Positions 1 through 10,965 of a stretch of 39,777 nucleotides of DNA are shown in pieces (the first letter of the stretch is position 1; every line of letters begins with the position of its first letter). Under the pieces are notes generated by a model that saw only the letters and a program-made list of their open reading frames with translations, was not told the origin of the DNA and searched no databases. The DNA is taken from assembly GCA_903921365.1 (NCBI GenBank), contig CAIXPS010000270.1, positions 1-39,777 on the forward strand, given 5' to 3'. A program made the translations under genes and the position numbers. This stretch comes from an uncultured bacterium. Lineage in GTDB: Bacteria > Chloroflexota > Anaerolineae > J036 > Brachytrichaceae.

Positions 1-288
1 CACCCATGTGTGCGCTCTTATGTCGAATCGGGCGGACACATGGATCCGCCCCTACGTCATGCTTACATCTCGCCGCGCACCCATGTGTGCGCTCTTATGT
101 CGAATCGGGCGGACACATGGATCCGCCCCTACGTCATGCTTACATCTCGCCGCGCACCCATGTGTGCGCTCTTATGTCGAATCGGGCGGACACACGGGTC
201 CGCCCCTACGTCATGCTTACATCTCGCCGCGCACCCATGTGTGCGCTCTTGTGTCGAATCGGGCGGACACACGGGTCCGCCCCTACGT
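1..288. repeat. 77-bp tandem repeat array, about 3.7 copies
   Basis: Units begin at 1, 78, 155 and 232, an exact 77-base period; the last copy stops at about 288, three bases before the stop codon of the neighbouring oxidoreductase gene, and the array may continue left of the window. Each unit holds a 7-bp perfect stem (GGGCGGA...TCCGCCC, 30-36 with 45-51 in the first copy) and a longer-range match between CCATGTGT (4-11) and ACACATGG (36-43). Copies 1-2 share one loop version and copies 3-4 another, so the array probably grew by stepwise duplication. Open frames across it exist only because 77 is not a multiple of three and no stop occurs in the unit; they are not genes. Confidence 0.95.
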
Positions 289-290
289 GA

Positions 291-1211
291 TTAATTCCAG
301 CGCTTGGTCAGGTCGATCAGTAGTTGCAGTTCGTCGTCGTCCGGGATGCCGCGCGTATCGACCATGAAGTACGTGCAGCCCACATCAATCAGGCTCTGAA
401 TCGTCGCGGCAATCTGGTCGGGTGTGCCGACAAGACCCAGGTCGCGCGTAAAACTATCGCGCGCATTCTTTTCAATCTCGGCCTGCGTGCGACCGATGCC
501 AATACCGCCAAACCATGACTTGCGCAGCGTGCCGAAGTCGCGCCCGATCTTATCGCATTCGCGCTTGAGCACCTCGACCTTGCGCGCGTAGTCCGGCGCG
601 TAAGCAGTGACATTCCACCAGTCGGCGTAGCGCGCCGCAATCGGCAGCGTTCGCTTTTCACCACCACCGCCGATCATCAGCAGGGGTGGTTGTGGCGTGT
701 TGGGCAGGTTCCTGGCGTGCTGCACGCGGTAGTGCTTGCCGCTGAATGTCGCGTCGCGCGGGTTTGACCACATCTCGCGCACAATCCGCACAGCCTCTTC
801 GAGCTGATCCAGCCGCACGCCTGGCGCGGGGAAATCGAACCCATAGGCGTGGTACTCATCCTCTTTCCAACCTGCGCCCATGCCAAGGATCAACCGTCCG
901 CCGCTGAGATACTGGATAGTGCTCGCCATCTTGGCGATGTATCCCGGAGTGCGATACGACTGGCACGTGACCATCGTGCCCCACTTCAAGTTGGGCGGGG
1001 TCAGCGCCGCATAGAACGCCAGCGTGGTCATCGCTTCGAGGCATTCATCTTCGCCCCACTGCAAATGGTCGGTCATCCATGCTGAATCGAAATGCCCGCT
1101 GATGGCCGCGAGTGTGCGGCGCATGCCGGCATCGAATGCGGATGAATCTTCGGTCGCGCGCGCGCCGGGCGGGAGCGCCCAGCCAAACTGGATTTTGGGT
1201 GTGTCAGACAT
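291..1211 (-). CDS. LLM-class (luciferase-like) flavin/F420-dependent oxidoreductase
   Basis: The protein of about 306 residues has the TIM-barrel pattern of the bacterial luciferase-like monooxygenase superfamily: an N-terminal strand (FGWALPPG), the WMTDHLQW segment, a GTMVTCQSYRTPGYIAKMASTIQYLSGGRLILGMGAGW block around residues 80-120, and PLLMIGGGGEKRTL further on, which is typical of flavin or F420 binding in this family. Substrate and cofactor (FMN or F420) cannot be decided from sequence. I chose the ATG at 1211, which has a weak GGA upstream; an in-frame ATG five codons earlier (1226) is possible. It follows the MutS-like gene on the same strand by about 50-65 bases, so the two may be cotranscribed. 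The stop codon abuts the tandem repeat array. Confidence 0.85.
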   Translation of the reverse strand: MSDTPKIQFGWALPPGARATEDSSAFDAGMRRTLAAISGHFDSAWMTDHLQWGEDECLEAMTTLAFYAALTPPNLKWGTMVTCQSYRTPGYIAKMASTIQYLSGGRLILGMGAGWKEDEYHAYGFDFPAPGVRLDQLEEAVRIVREMWSNPRDATFSGKHYRVQHARNLPNTPQPPLLMIGGGGEKRTLPIAARYADWWNVTAYAPDYARKVEVLKRECDKIGRDFGTLRKSWFGGIGIGRTQAEIEKNARDSFTRDLGLVGTPDQIAATIQSLIDVGCTYFMVDTRGIPDDDELQLLIDLTKRWN

Positions 1212-1275
1212 GCTGAGATTATCCATCAGAATGAGCAGGATGAGAATGACGACCTGACAATCCAGGCGCCGCGCC

Positions 1276-3012
1276 TCATGGAATCACTCGCCGCTCCTGC
1301 AGAGTCTTCTCCAATTGCTCGAAACTCAGCCCATAGCGCGCCGCGATGTCGCGCGCGAAGCTCAATCCTTCGGGCGGACCGGGCTGGATCTTGTATGTGC
1401 GCCGGGCGCTGTCCGCATCCGTTCCAGCTACTGCATCTTTGACCGAACGCGCCACCAGGCTGACCACCTTAGAGTCACCGGCGTGGGCCGCGTTGAACGC
1501 TGCCAGGTCGGCGGCCAGTTCGTGCAGGTGCGTGGCAAAGATCACGCGCGTTCCCAGCAGTTTGAGCGCGCGCACCACGTCGCGAGCCAGGTACAGCCCT
1601 TCGCCCGGACTGGTGCTGGAGAGCGATTCGTTGAGCAGCACCAGGCTGTGACGCGTGGCGCGCGTAAAGATATCGCCCAGCCGCTTAACCTCTTCACCCA
1701 GCCGCCCGGCCTCCAGGCTCGGTCGCTCCTCCACCGGGAAGTGGGTGAAAATGGCATCGACCGGGCTGATGCGCGCGCTGCTCCCCGGCACGTACAGACC
1801 CGCCTGGCACAGCAACTGCAGCAAACCGGCCGCCTGCGTGTAGGTCGTCTTGCCGCCCTGGTTCGGGCCGGTGAGGATGAAGATGCGTCCCTCCGCGCCA
1901 AAATCCACGTCGTTTGTGATGATCTGCGCACTCAGGTTCATACCAGGCTGGCGGTCGAGCAGCCGCAGCGCCAGGTTGATGTTGTAGGCGTCCTTGACCG
2001 CGCAGATGCGCTCGTCCACCGGCAACACTTCAGGCCGGCAGATCGGCAGACCGGCGGTGCGCAGGCGTTCGATCAATTTTGCCGCGCCCAGGTAGAAGGC
2101 AATCTGCGCCTCCAGCGCGGTCAGGAACTGACCGTTGTGTTTGATGTAACGGGTCAGCGCTTTGAGCACCGGCTTCGCCACCGATTCGAGCACGTCGTTA
2201 ATGTCTTTGAATAACGGCACAAGCAGCGGGTAAGCATGTTGCCCGTTACTCGATGGGATGCCTGATCTCGCCGTCGCCAGCGGCACGCTATGCAGTTGGG
2301 CGATACCCTGATAGTCGTCGCTGCTGTTAGCTCCGAGTAGTTTGCCCAGCAGCGACACAGACGCGGATGCGCCCTTGAAGCGTTGTGCGTTTATGGCGAG
2401 CAGGGTCGCCTCCACCGGCAGCAGTTGTGGATCGAGGTTAATGCCAATGGTCACACTGCGGATGCTGCGCACCGCCACCCCCAGCGCCGGAAGTTCGGCA
2501 GCCAGCGCCTGGAATGAGGGATCGGCCTCGCGCGCAATCAACACGTCGCGCAGTCGGCGCAATGCGGGCGACTGCAAGTTTTCACCCGCCGCGACAAGCA
2601 ATGCCTTGAACTGCTTGACGCATTCCACGTACAGTTCGAGTTCGCCCAGTCGCGAAACAGCTTGATGCAGTTGCGTCTCCTGTGCGCGGTGCGCGTCGCC
2701 GATGTAACCCAGTTGCGCCAGACTGGGCAACTGGGCTTCGAGCGCCGTAGCCAGGCCGGGGCAATTCAGAAAATCATCCAGGACATCGTGACGGTAGCGG
2801 ATCACATCGGGCTGGTCGCACAGCGTCCCCAGAATAGTTTTTGCCGCATCGCTGTAACGCGGCTCGATGCTCAACGCGCTTGCAAGCGCATCGAGGCCGA
2901 GGTCGGTGGCGGCGCGGTCATGGCGCAACACGGCGCGGTTACCCATCGCCGCCGTTGCGTCGCCGCCCTCCGGCCACAGCAGGCTGATCGTTTGTGTGGT
3001 TGTGTTGTCCAT
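1276..3012 (-). CDS. MutS-like ATPase (short MutS-related family)
   Basis: A 578-residue protein with a MutS core and ATPase region but no mismatch-recognition domain I, so it is a MutS-related protein rather than canonical MutS (about 850 residues). The Walker A motif GPNQGGKT lies in FILTGPNQGGKTTYTQA near residue 382. The MutS signature follows as SLVLLNESLSSTSPGEG: the usual Asp of the Walker B DE pair is Asn here, with the Glu kept. A switch-region ATHLHELA motif is also present. I recall that NE is found in other members of this short family, so it need not mean loss of activity. No Smr endonuclease tail of the MutS2 kind is visible. Role in repair or recombination is unknown. Confidence 0.85.
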   Translation of the reverse strand: MDNTTTQTISLLWPEGGDATAAMGNRAVLRHDRAATDLGLDALASALSIEPRYSDAAKTILGTLCDQPDVIRYRHDVLDDFLNCPGLATALEAQLPSLAQLGYIGDAHRAQETQLHQAVSRLGELELYVECVKQFKALLVAAGENLQSPALRRLRDVLIAREADPSFQALAAELPALGVAVRSIRSVTIGINLDPQLLPVEATLLAINAQRFKGASASVSLLGKLLGANSSDDYQGIAQLHSVPLATARSGIPSSNGQHAYPLLVPLFKDINDVLESVAKPVLKALTRYIKHNGQFLTALEAQIAFYLGAAKLIERLRTAGLPICRPEVLPVDERICAVKDAYNINLALRLLDRQPGMNLSAQIITNDVDFGAEGRIFILTGPNQGGKTTYTQAAGLLQLLCQAGLYVPGSSARISPVDAIFTHFPVEERPSLEAGRLGEEVKRLGDIFTRATRHSLVLLNESLSSTSPGEGLYLARDVVRALKLLGTRVIFATHLHELAADLAAFNAAHAGDSKVVSLVARSVKDAVAGTDADSARRTYKIQPGPPEGLSFARDIAARYGLSFEQLEKTLQERRVIP

Positions 3013-3074
3013 CCTGGCCTATTATCACCGCATGGACTGGTGCGACAGGGGCAACCGCGATGGAGGGCAACCGG

Positions 3075-3180
3075 AAGGCGCGGAGCGTGCCCCTACAACG
3101 AAGCGCACGCTCCGCGCCTTGCGCCTGCCCGATGTATGGTGATGGCAACCATGACGGAGGGCAACCGCAAGGGTTGCGCC
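3075..3180. repeat. intergenic hairpin repeats
   Basis: The 230-base gap between the divergent MutS-like and secreted-protein genes holds two strong inverted repeats. The first has a perfect 16-bp stem, 3075-3090 with 3105-3120, around a CCCTACAACG loop. The second has GCAACC (3161-3166) with GGTTGC (3172-3177) and is again followed by CCCTACAACG. The shared GGGCAACCG start and CCCTACAACG tail mark them as members of one dispersed family, related in style to the 1-288 units, which also end in CCCCTACG. Confidence 0.8.
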
Positions 3181-3243
3181 CTACAACGTGCGTGTCAGAG
3201 CGCACTCACAGCGAGTACAATACGCGACAGGCGCACGTAAATA

Positions 3244-5328
3244 ATGTCACAGGCATTTTCCAAGGGTAACAAGTCTTTCTGGCTGATCAGCGGGGCTGCG
3301 GTCATTCTGATGGCGGTCGTCATGATCGCTGCATCATCCTCCCGACAGGCGCAGGCAGCTGTAAGTCCCGCGCGCCCTAACAGCCTGCTGGGCCCGGCCG
3401 CCATCTTCACCGACACCTACGGTGCTAATAATTCAAAATCAGCTGCCTTTGACCTTGCCTCGTACAACCTCATCCCATGTCCAAACGGCGCGCCGGTTGT
3501 GCACGATGCGACGTTCTACCAGACTGGCCTGTCGACGCCTGCCTTCGAACAGGATTGGTTCAAGATACAACTGGGCTCGCAACTCGTCTATACATTCACA
3601 GTTGTACAACAGGTTCCAAGCGATCTGCAGTTCAACGTGCAGGTGTTCGACCCCGTCAATAATCTGATTGCGAGCCAGGCCAGTCAGATCACGTCGTCGA
3701 TCTCGTTTTACTCGGCATCCGGCGGATTGTATTACCTGCAGTTGTCTGCTACTAATGCAGGAACGATCACGAATCCTGAAGACAAGACCTACCAGATGTT
3801 CGTGTGCAGTTCACCCATTAATATTACTCCCACACCGCCCAATCAGGCCACGCCAACGCCATCCGTTCTCACCCCAGATGCCTACGCGCCAAACGACAAC
3901 TTGACCGAATCCGCCAGCCCGAACGGCACGCGCGGCACGGCCAGCTTCATTGCGGTCGGCCAGCGCATTGATAACCTGAACTACGTGCCGTACACTGGGC
4001 GTCCCGTGGATTCCAAGACTACGTCGTGGTTCGAGTTTTATGGCCGCGGCGGCAGCATCTATCAGATCACCACCCTGAACGTGCAGCCCGGTGTGGAAAC
4101 GGTGCTTTATGTCTACAAACCAGTCGCCGACGTGAACGCGCCCGTCCTGACGCTGGTAACACCGATCGGGGGTTATTCCAACCCGAACAACCGTTACATC
4201 GCCGGCGCGCGTGGTTCGCAGACCAGCTTCCAAGTCCCTAATGGCGCTGATGGGTTGTACTGGATTCAGGTGACGAACATCGATCCCTCGCCGCGCGTAA
4301 ACGGGCAGAGTTACTCGCTGCAAGTTTCTGAAATCCTGCAAGCCGCGACGCCAGGCCCATCGCCCACGCCCCTGCCTGCCACGTTGCCGCCGCCTACACT
4401 CACGCCGTTCCCGGGCTCGCCCGATCGCTTCGAGCCCAATGGCAACTTCGATATCGCCACGCTGATTGCGGTGAACGTCCAATACGACAATCTAAACTTC
4501 GTCCCATTCCAACCGCTGTCGCCAAATGATACCGATAACGACTTCTACAAGGTGTCGGTGAAGCAGGGCATCTATTACACCTGCCAGACGTTGAACCTCG
4601 GCCCTGGCGTCGATACCAACATCATCATCTATAACCAGGATCGCGTCGGCATCGGCGGCAACGACGACATTTCACCAGAGGAGCGCGCCAAGGGCAACTT
4701 CGCCAGCCGCTTCTCGTGGCTTGCCTCTTACACCGGCCACGCCTATATCCTGGTCGGCGAAGTTAACCCGCCCCGCGCGAGCGAAGCTGGCGGACATACC
4801 TACTCGTTCCGCTGCGACATCGGTCTACCCGCCACCCCGACGCCAACGCCAACCCCGTTTGGCACAGGTCTGCCTGGGACGGCCGCACCGGCCGCGACGT
4901 TCGCTGTGCCCACGCCTGTGCCGCCTGAGCCAACCATGACCCCGTTCCCCACACCGCGCACGGCGCAGAACCTGCCGGTGCGCCAGATCAACGTCAGCAC
5001 ACCTACCCCTGCGCCCCAGCCGACCGCCGTTCCGCGCGCCATCGTGCTGAGCGTACAGATATTCAACGACGTCAATAAGAACGGCCTGCTGGACCCCGGT
5101 GAGGGTATCTCGGGCGTGTCAGTGCGGCTGGTCGATGAACAGTCGGGGACGCCGTTGGCGCAAACAGTCACCGACGCCGACGGGCGCGTGAACTTCGCCA
5201 TCACGAACCCCGGCCCGGTGCGGATGAGCGTGCCGATGTTCGGCTACTCGACGCTGATCAACGAGCCCGCTGTGACGGTGCGCATTGCGGTGGTAACAGA
5301 CGTGACGCTGCCAGACCGGATACCGTAG
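3244..5328 (+). CDS. secreted or anchored multidomain protein with PPC-like and SdrD-B-like domains
   Basis: The 694-residue protein starts with a signal sequence or anchor (hydrophobic stretch at about residues 13-30, with a possible AxA cleavage site in RQAQAAV). Three similar beta-rich modules follow, each opening with a D-x-(Y/F)-x-PN motif (DAYAPNDN, DRFEPNGN), like bacterial pre-peptidase C-terminal (PPC) domains. They are separated by Pro/Thr-rich linkers (TPTPPNQATPTP, PTPTPTPFGTG). Near the C-terminus FNDVNKNGLLDPGEGISGV matches the calcium-binding SdrD B-like repeat. No catalytic motif is seen, so a cell-surface or extracellular binding role is only inferred. A TACAAT box (3216-3221) could be its -10 element; no clear ribosome binding site is present. 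Confidence 0.75.
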   Translation: MSQAFSKGNKSFWLISGAAVILMAVVMIAASSSRQAQAAVSPARPNSLLGPAAIFTDTYGANNSKSAAFDLASYNLIPCPNGAPVVHDATFYQTGLSTPAFEQDWFKIQLGSQLVYTFTVVQQVPSDLQFNVQVFDPVNNLIASQASQITSSISFYSASGGLYYLQLSATNAGTITNPEDKTYQMFVCSSPINITPTPPNQATPTPSVLTPDAYAPNDNLTESASPNGTRGTASFIAVGQRIDNLNYVPYTGRPVDSKTTSWFEFYGRGGSIYQITTLNVQPGVETVLYVYKPVADVNAPVLTLVTPIGGYSNPNNRYIAGARGSQTSFQVPNGADGLYWIQVTNIDPSPRVNGQSYSLQVSEILQAATPGPSPTPLPATLPPPTLTPFPGSPDRFEPNGNFDIATLIAVNVQYDNLNFVPFQPLSPNDTDNDFYKVSVKQGIYYTCQTLNLGPGVDTNIIIYNQDRVGIGGNDDISPEERAKGNFASRFSWLASYTGHAYILVGEVNPPRASEAGGHTYSFRCDIGLPATPTPTPTPFGTGLPGTAAPAATFAVPTPVPPEPTMTPFPTPRTAQNLPVRQINVSTPTPAPQPTAVPRAIVLSVQIFNDVNKNGLLDPGEGISGVSVRLVDEQSGTPLAQTVTDADGRVNFAITNPGPVRMSVPMFGYSTLINEPAVTVRIAVVTDVTLPDRIP

Positions 5329-5331
5329 GGA

Positions 5332-5760
5332 TTACGCCGGCGAGAGGCTCGCGCTGTACGTCACAATTCCATCGGTCTGGCTGCGTTCCACCTGAACCGG
5401 CAGTTTCGTGAATTCGCACAGGCGCTCGCCGAACTGCTGCGCCTCCTTGTCCCAGATGTTGCTTTGCAGCATGGCCCTCAGATGGAACGATCCTGGCGCA
5501 GGGTCGTCGTACAGTTCAACCTTGGCGATGAACCTGCCGCGGTCGAGTAACATCGACCACACGGCATGACAGCGATTGGCAATATGGGACTCATCGTGGA
5601 TCACGCAGTGAACGGGTTTTGGCAAGACAATATTATTGGCATGCGCCAGATCGGTCAGTAACCCGCACACACTGCGATCTACTCGTTCGGCATACTGCAG
5701 GGCCATCTGGTGAATTCGCTGTGCCTCAGCCTTGTTCGCGGAAACTGGTGTGGAGGACAT
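5332..5760 (-). CDS. hypothetical protein, 142 aa
   Basis: I do not recognise the family. The gene is supported by an excellent ribosome binding site (AAAGGAGGTG, seven or eight bases upstream of the ATG) and by a balanced composition. The protein is soluble-looking, with an N-terminal helix-rich part (EAQRIHQMALQYAERVDRSVCGLL), a segment rich in His and Cys (VHCVIHDESHIANRCHAVW) and a beta-rich C-terminal half. No transmembrane segment or signal peptide is visible. It is convergent with the secreted-protein gene (stop codons three bases apart) and divergent from rpoB. No function is assigned. Confidence 0.75.
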   Translation of the reverse strand: MSSTPVSANKAEAQRIHQMALQYAERVDRSVCGLLTDLAHANNIVLPKPVHCVIHDESHIANRCHAVWSMLLDRGRFIAKVELYDDPAPGSFHLRAMLQSNIWDKEAQQFGERLCEFTKLPVQVERSQTDGIVTYSASLSPA

Positions 5761-5893
5761 CGGAACACCTCCTTTACGTAAGTATACTGCGATTCAGCGG
5801 CGCGCGCCGGCCTGTGTCGATGTGTCATGATGTCCATGTGGTACAATCGAGTTGTCTAAGTGAACTTTCTACGAGGTTTTACCTGTAAATCAA

Positions 5894-5922
5894 TTGACCA
5901 AACATCGAAAACCTATTACAAT
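5894..5922 (+). promoter_or_regulatory. sigma70-type promoter of rpoB
   Basis: TTGACC (5894-5899), a 17-base spacer and TACAAT (5917-5922) match the housekeeping consensus well. Transcription would start near 5929 and give a leader of about 104 bases before rpoB. A second possible box, extended -10 TGGTACAAT (5839-5847), lies upstream without a clear -35. Confidence 0.7.
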
Positions 5923-5941
5923 CAGCCCTTGCGTTATTACT

Positions 5942-5970
5942 AGGCGACCGAAGGAGCACTTCAGTCGCCT
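5942..5970 (+). promoter_or_regulatory. leader hairpin upstream of rpoB
   Basis: AGGCGAC (5942-5948) pairs perfectly with GTCGCCT (5964-5970), and an inner GAAG/CTTC stem (5950-5953 with 5959-5962) closes a five-base loop; a C-A mismatch lies between the two. The tail is T-rich (TATGTTTGTTT). It sits near the predicted 5' end of the rpoB transcript, so it could be an attenuator, a 5' stabiliser or the terminator of upstream transcription. Confidence 0.6.
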
Positions 5971-6032
5971 TATGTTTGTTTAGCTAATATGCGTTTTTCG
6001 CACTGTCCCAAAGTTGAGGAGGGTGTTATTTA

Positions 6033-9950
<3,918 letters not shown>

Positions 9951-9952
9951 GG

Positions 9953-9980
9953 CTGATTGGATCAGGCCTTATCCAATCAG
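9953..9980 (+). terminator. hairpin immediately after rpoB stop
   Basis: CTGATTGGAT (9953-9962) pairs perfectly with ATCCAATCAG (9971-9980) around an eight-base loop, three bases after the rpoB stop. There is no T-tract, so it may protect the 3' end rather than terminate. Confidence 0.5.
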
Positions 9981-10010
9981 GCGCAATCCGGTTGCCATTT
10001 CAAGTTGCAA

Positions 10011-10052
10011 AACACGAAACAGCCCGCTCGAAAGAGTGGGCTGTTTCGTGTT
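10011..10052 (+). terminator. strong stem-loop terminator of rpoB
   Basis: A 15-bp perfect stem (10011-10025 with 10038-10052) is extended by four more pairs, one of them G-U, and closed by a GAAA tetraloop (10030-10033). The 3' side ends in T-rich sequence (GTTTCGTGTTGTAGTTTG) without a clean U-tract. Position after rpoB and stem strength support termination. Confidence 0.75.
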
Positions 10053-10119
10053 GTAGTTTGTATGGGCGATCCTTTACGGTCGCCCGTATTGACTCGCGTC
10101 TTGGTTACAATCAATACCG

Positions 10120-10965
10120 ATGACCGACCTACACACTGAACACACCTTAACGCAACCGCAACACGCGGCTGCGGTTGCGCGTGCCTTGGAACATGTCCGA
10201 GGGCGCATCGCGTCCGCCGCGACCAGCGCCGGGCGCAACCCGTCCGAAATCACACTCGTCGCCGTCTCCAAGACCTTCCCAGCCGCCGCCGTTCACGCCG
10301 CCATTGCCGCGGGTCAGCGTGACTTCGGGGAGAATCGCGTGGAAGAGGCGCTGCCGAAGATCGGAGAGATTCGAGATTCGAGATTAGACACATTTCACCC
10401 AGAAGCGGCGGCTGTTCGATGGCATTTGATTGGGCATTTACAGTCACGCAAGGTCAAAAACGCCGTTGGGCATTTCGACCTGATCCACTCCGTCGACAGC
10501 CTGAAACTCGCCGCCGCCATCAACCAGCGCGTCGCCGCACTGCGCGCAACGCCCCCAATTTCTTCTCCCCCGTCTCTAATCTCTACTCCTCAATCTCTTC
10601 TTCTGGAGTGCAACATCAGCGGTGAGGAATCCAAGAGCGGTTTCCCCGTGGCGGGATGGGAGCAGGATGCCGCTGTTCGTGACTCGTTTGTGCGCGATGT
10701 GGAACAAATCGCCCGGCTGCCCAACCTGCGTCTGTGCGGGCTGATGACGATCGCGCCCATCGTCGACGCCGATCACCCGGATCGGGCCCGCCCTATCTTC
10801 GCCTCGTTGCGCGAGTTGCGCGAGCTGTTGCGCCAGCAGTTTCCGCAGATTGCCTGGGATCATCTGTCGATGGGCATGAGCGACGACTTCGAAACGGCCA
10901 TCGCCGAGGGCGCCACGCTGGTGCGGCTGGGCCGCGCCATCTTCGGAGAACGCACTTATGCGTGA
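10120..10965 (+). CDS. yggS: YggS-family pyridoxal phosphate-binding protein (PLPBP)
   Basis: Family proteins bind pyridoxal 5'-phosphate and help balance B6 vitamers and amino/keto acid pools; they have a TIM-barrel fold like alanine racemase. Seen here: ITLVAVSKTFPAAAV with the PLP-binding Lys, DFGENRVEEALPKI, WHLIGHLQSRKVK, HSVDSLKLA, LLECNISGEESKSG, GLMTIAPIV and LSMGMSDDFETAI. At 281 residues it is longer than the usual 220-235, and the excess lies in two low-complexity insertions (near residues 83-92 and 145-165). The start is ATG 10120; no ribosome binding site is visible, and TTGACT (10089-10094) upstream could be a -35. It overlaps the next gene by eight bases, so the two are an operon. 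Confidence 0.93.
   Translation: MTDLHTEHTLTQPQHAAAVARALEHVRGRIASAATSAGRNPSEITLVAVSKTFPAAAVHAAIAAGQRDFGENRVEEALPKIGEIRDSRLDTFHPEAAAVRWHLIGHLQSRKVKNAVGHFDLIHSVDSLKLAAAINQRVAALRATPPISSPPSLISTPQSLLLECNISGEESKSGFPVAGWEQDAAVRDSFVRDVEQIARLPNLRLCGLMTIAPIVDADHPDRARPIFASLRELRELLRQQFPQIAWDHLSMGMSDDFETAIAEGATLVRLGRAIFGERTYA
10366..10387 (+). repeat. intragenic low-complexity repeat, copy 1 (in yggS)
   Basis: A 22-base stretch built from the GAGATT(CG) unit lies inside the PLPBP coding frame and encodes EIRDSRLD, right before the conserved WHLIGHLQ block. A similar stretch occurs in reverse orientation at 10576-10597. It looks like an inserted intergenic-type repeat that stayed in frame. Confidence 0.6.
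10576..10597 (-). repeat. intragenic low-complexity repeat, copy 2, inverted (in yggS)
   Basis: Read on the minus strand this stretch begins GAGATTGAGG and ends GAGATTAG, resembling copy 1 at 10366-10387. It encodes the SLISTPQSL part of an insertion just before the conserved LLECNISGEESKSG motif. Confidence 0.55.

Noticed and set aside
1-288. CRISPR array
   Set aside because: Repeats are head-to-tail 77-base units with no unique spacers, and no cas gene is near.
6-367. Open frames of 94-119 codons across the tandem array
   Set aside because: They arise because the 77-base unit contains no stop in these frames; each frame just repeats the same peptides and has no ribosome binding site.
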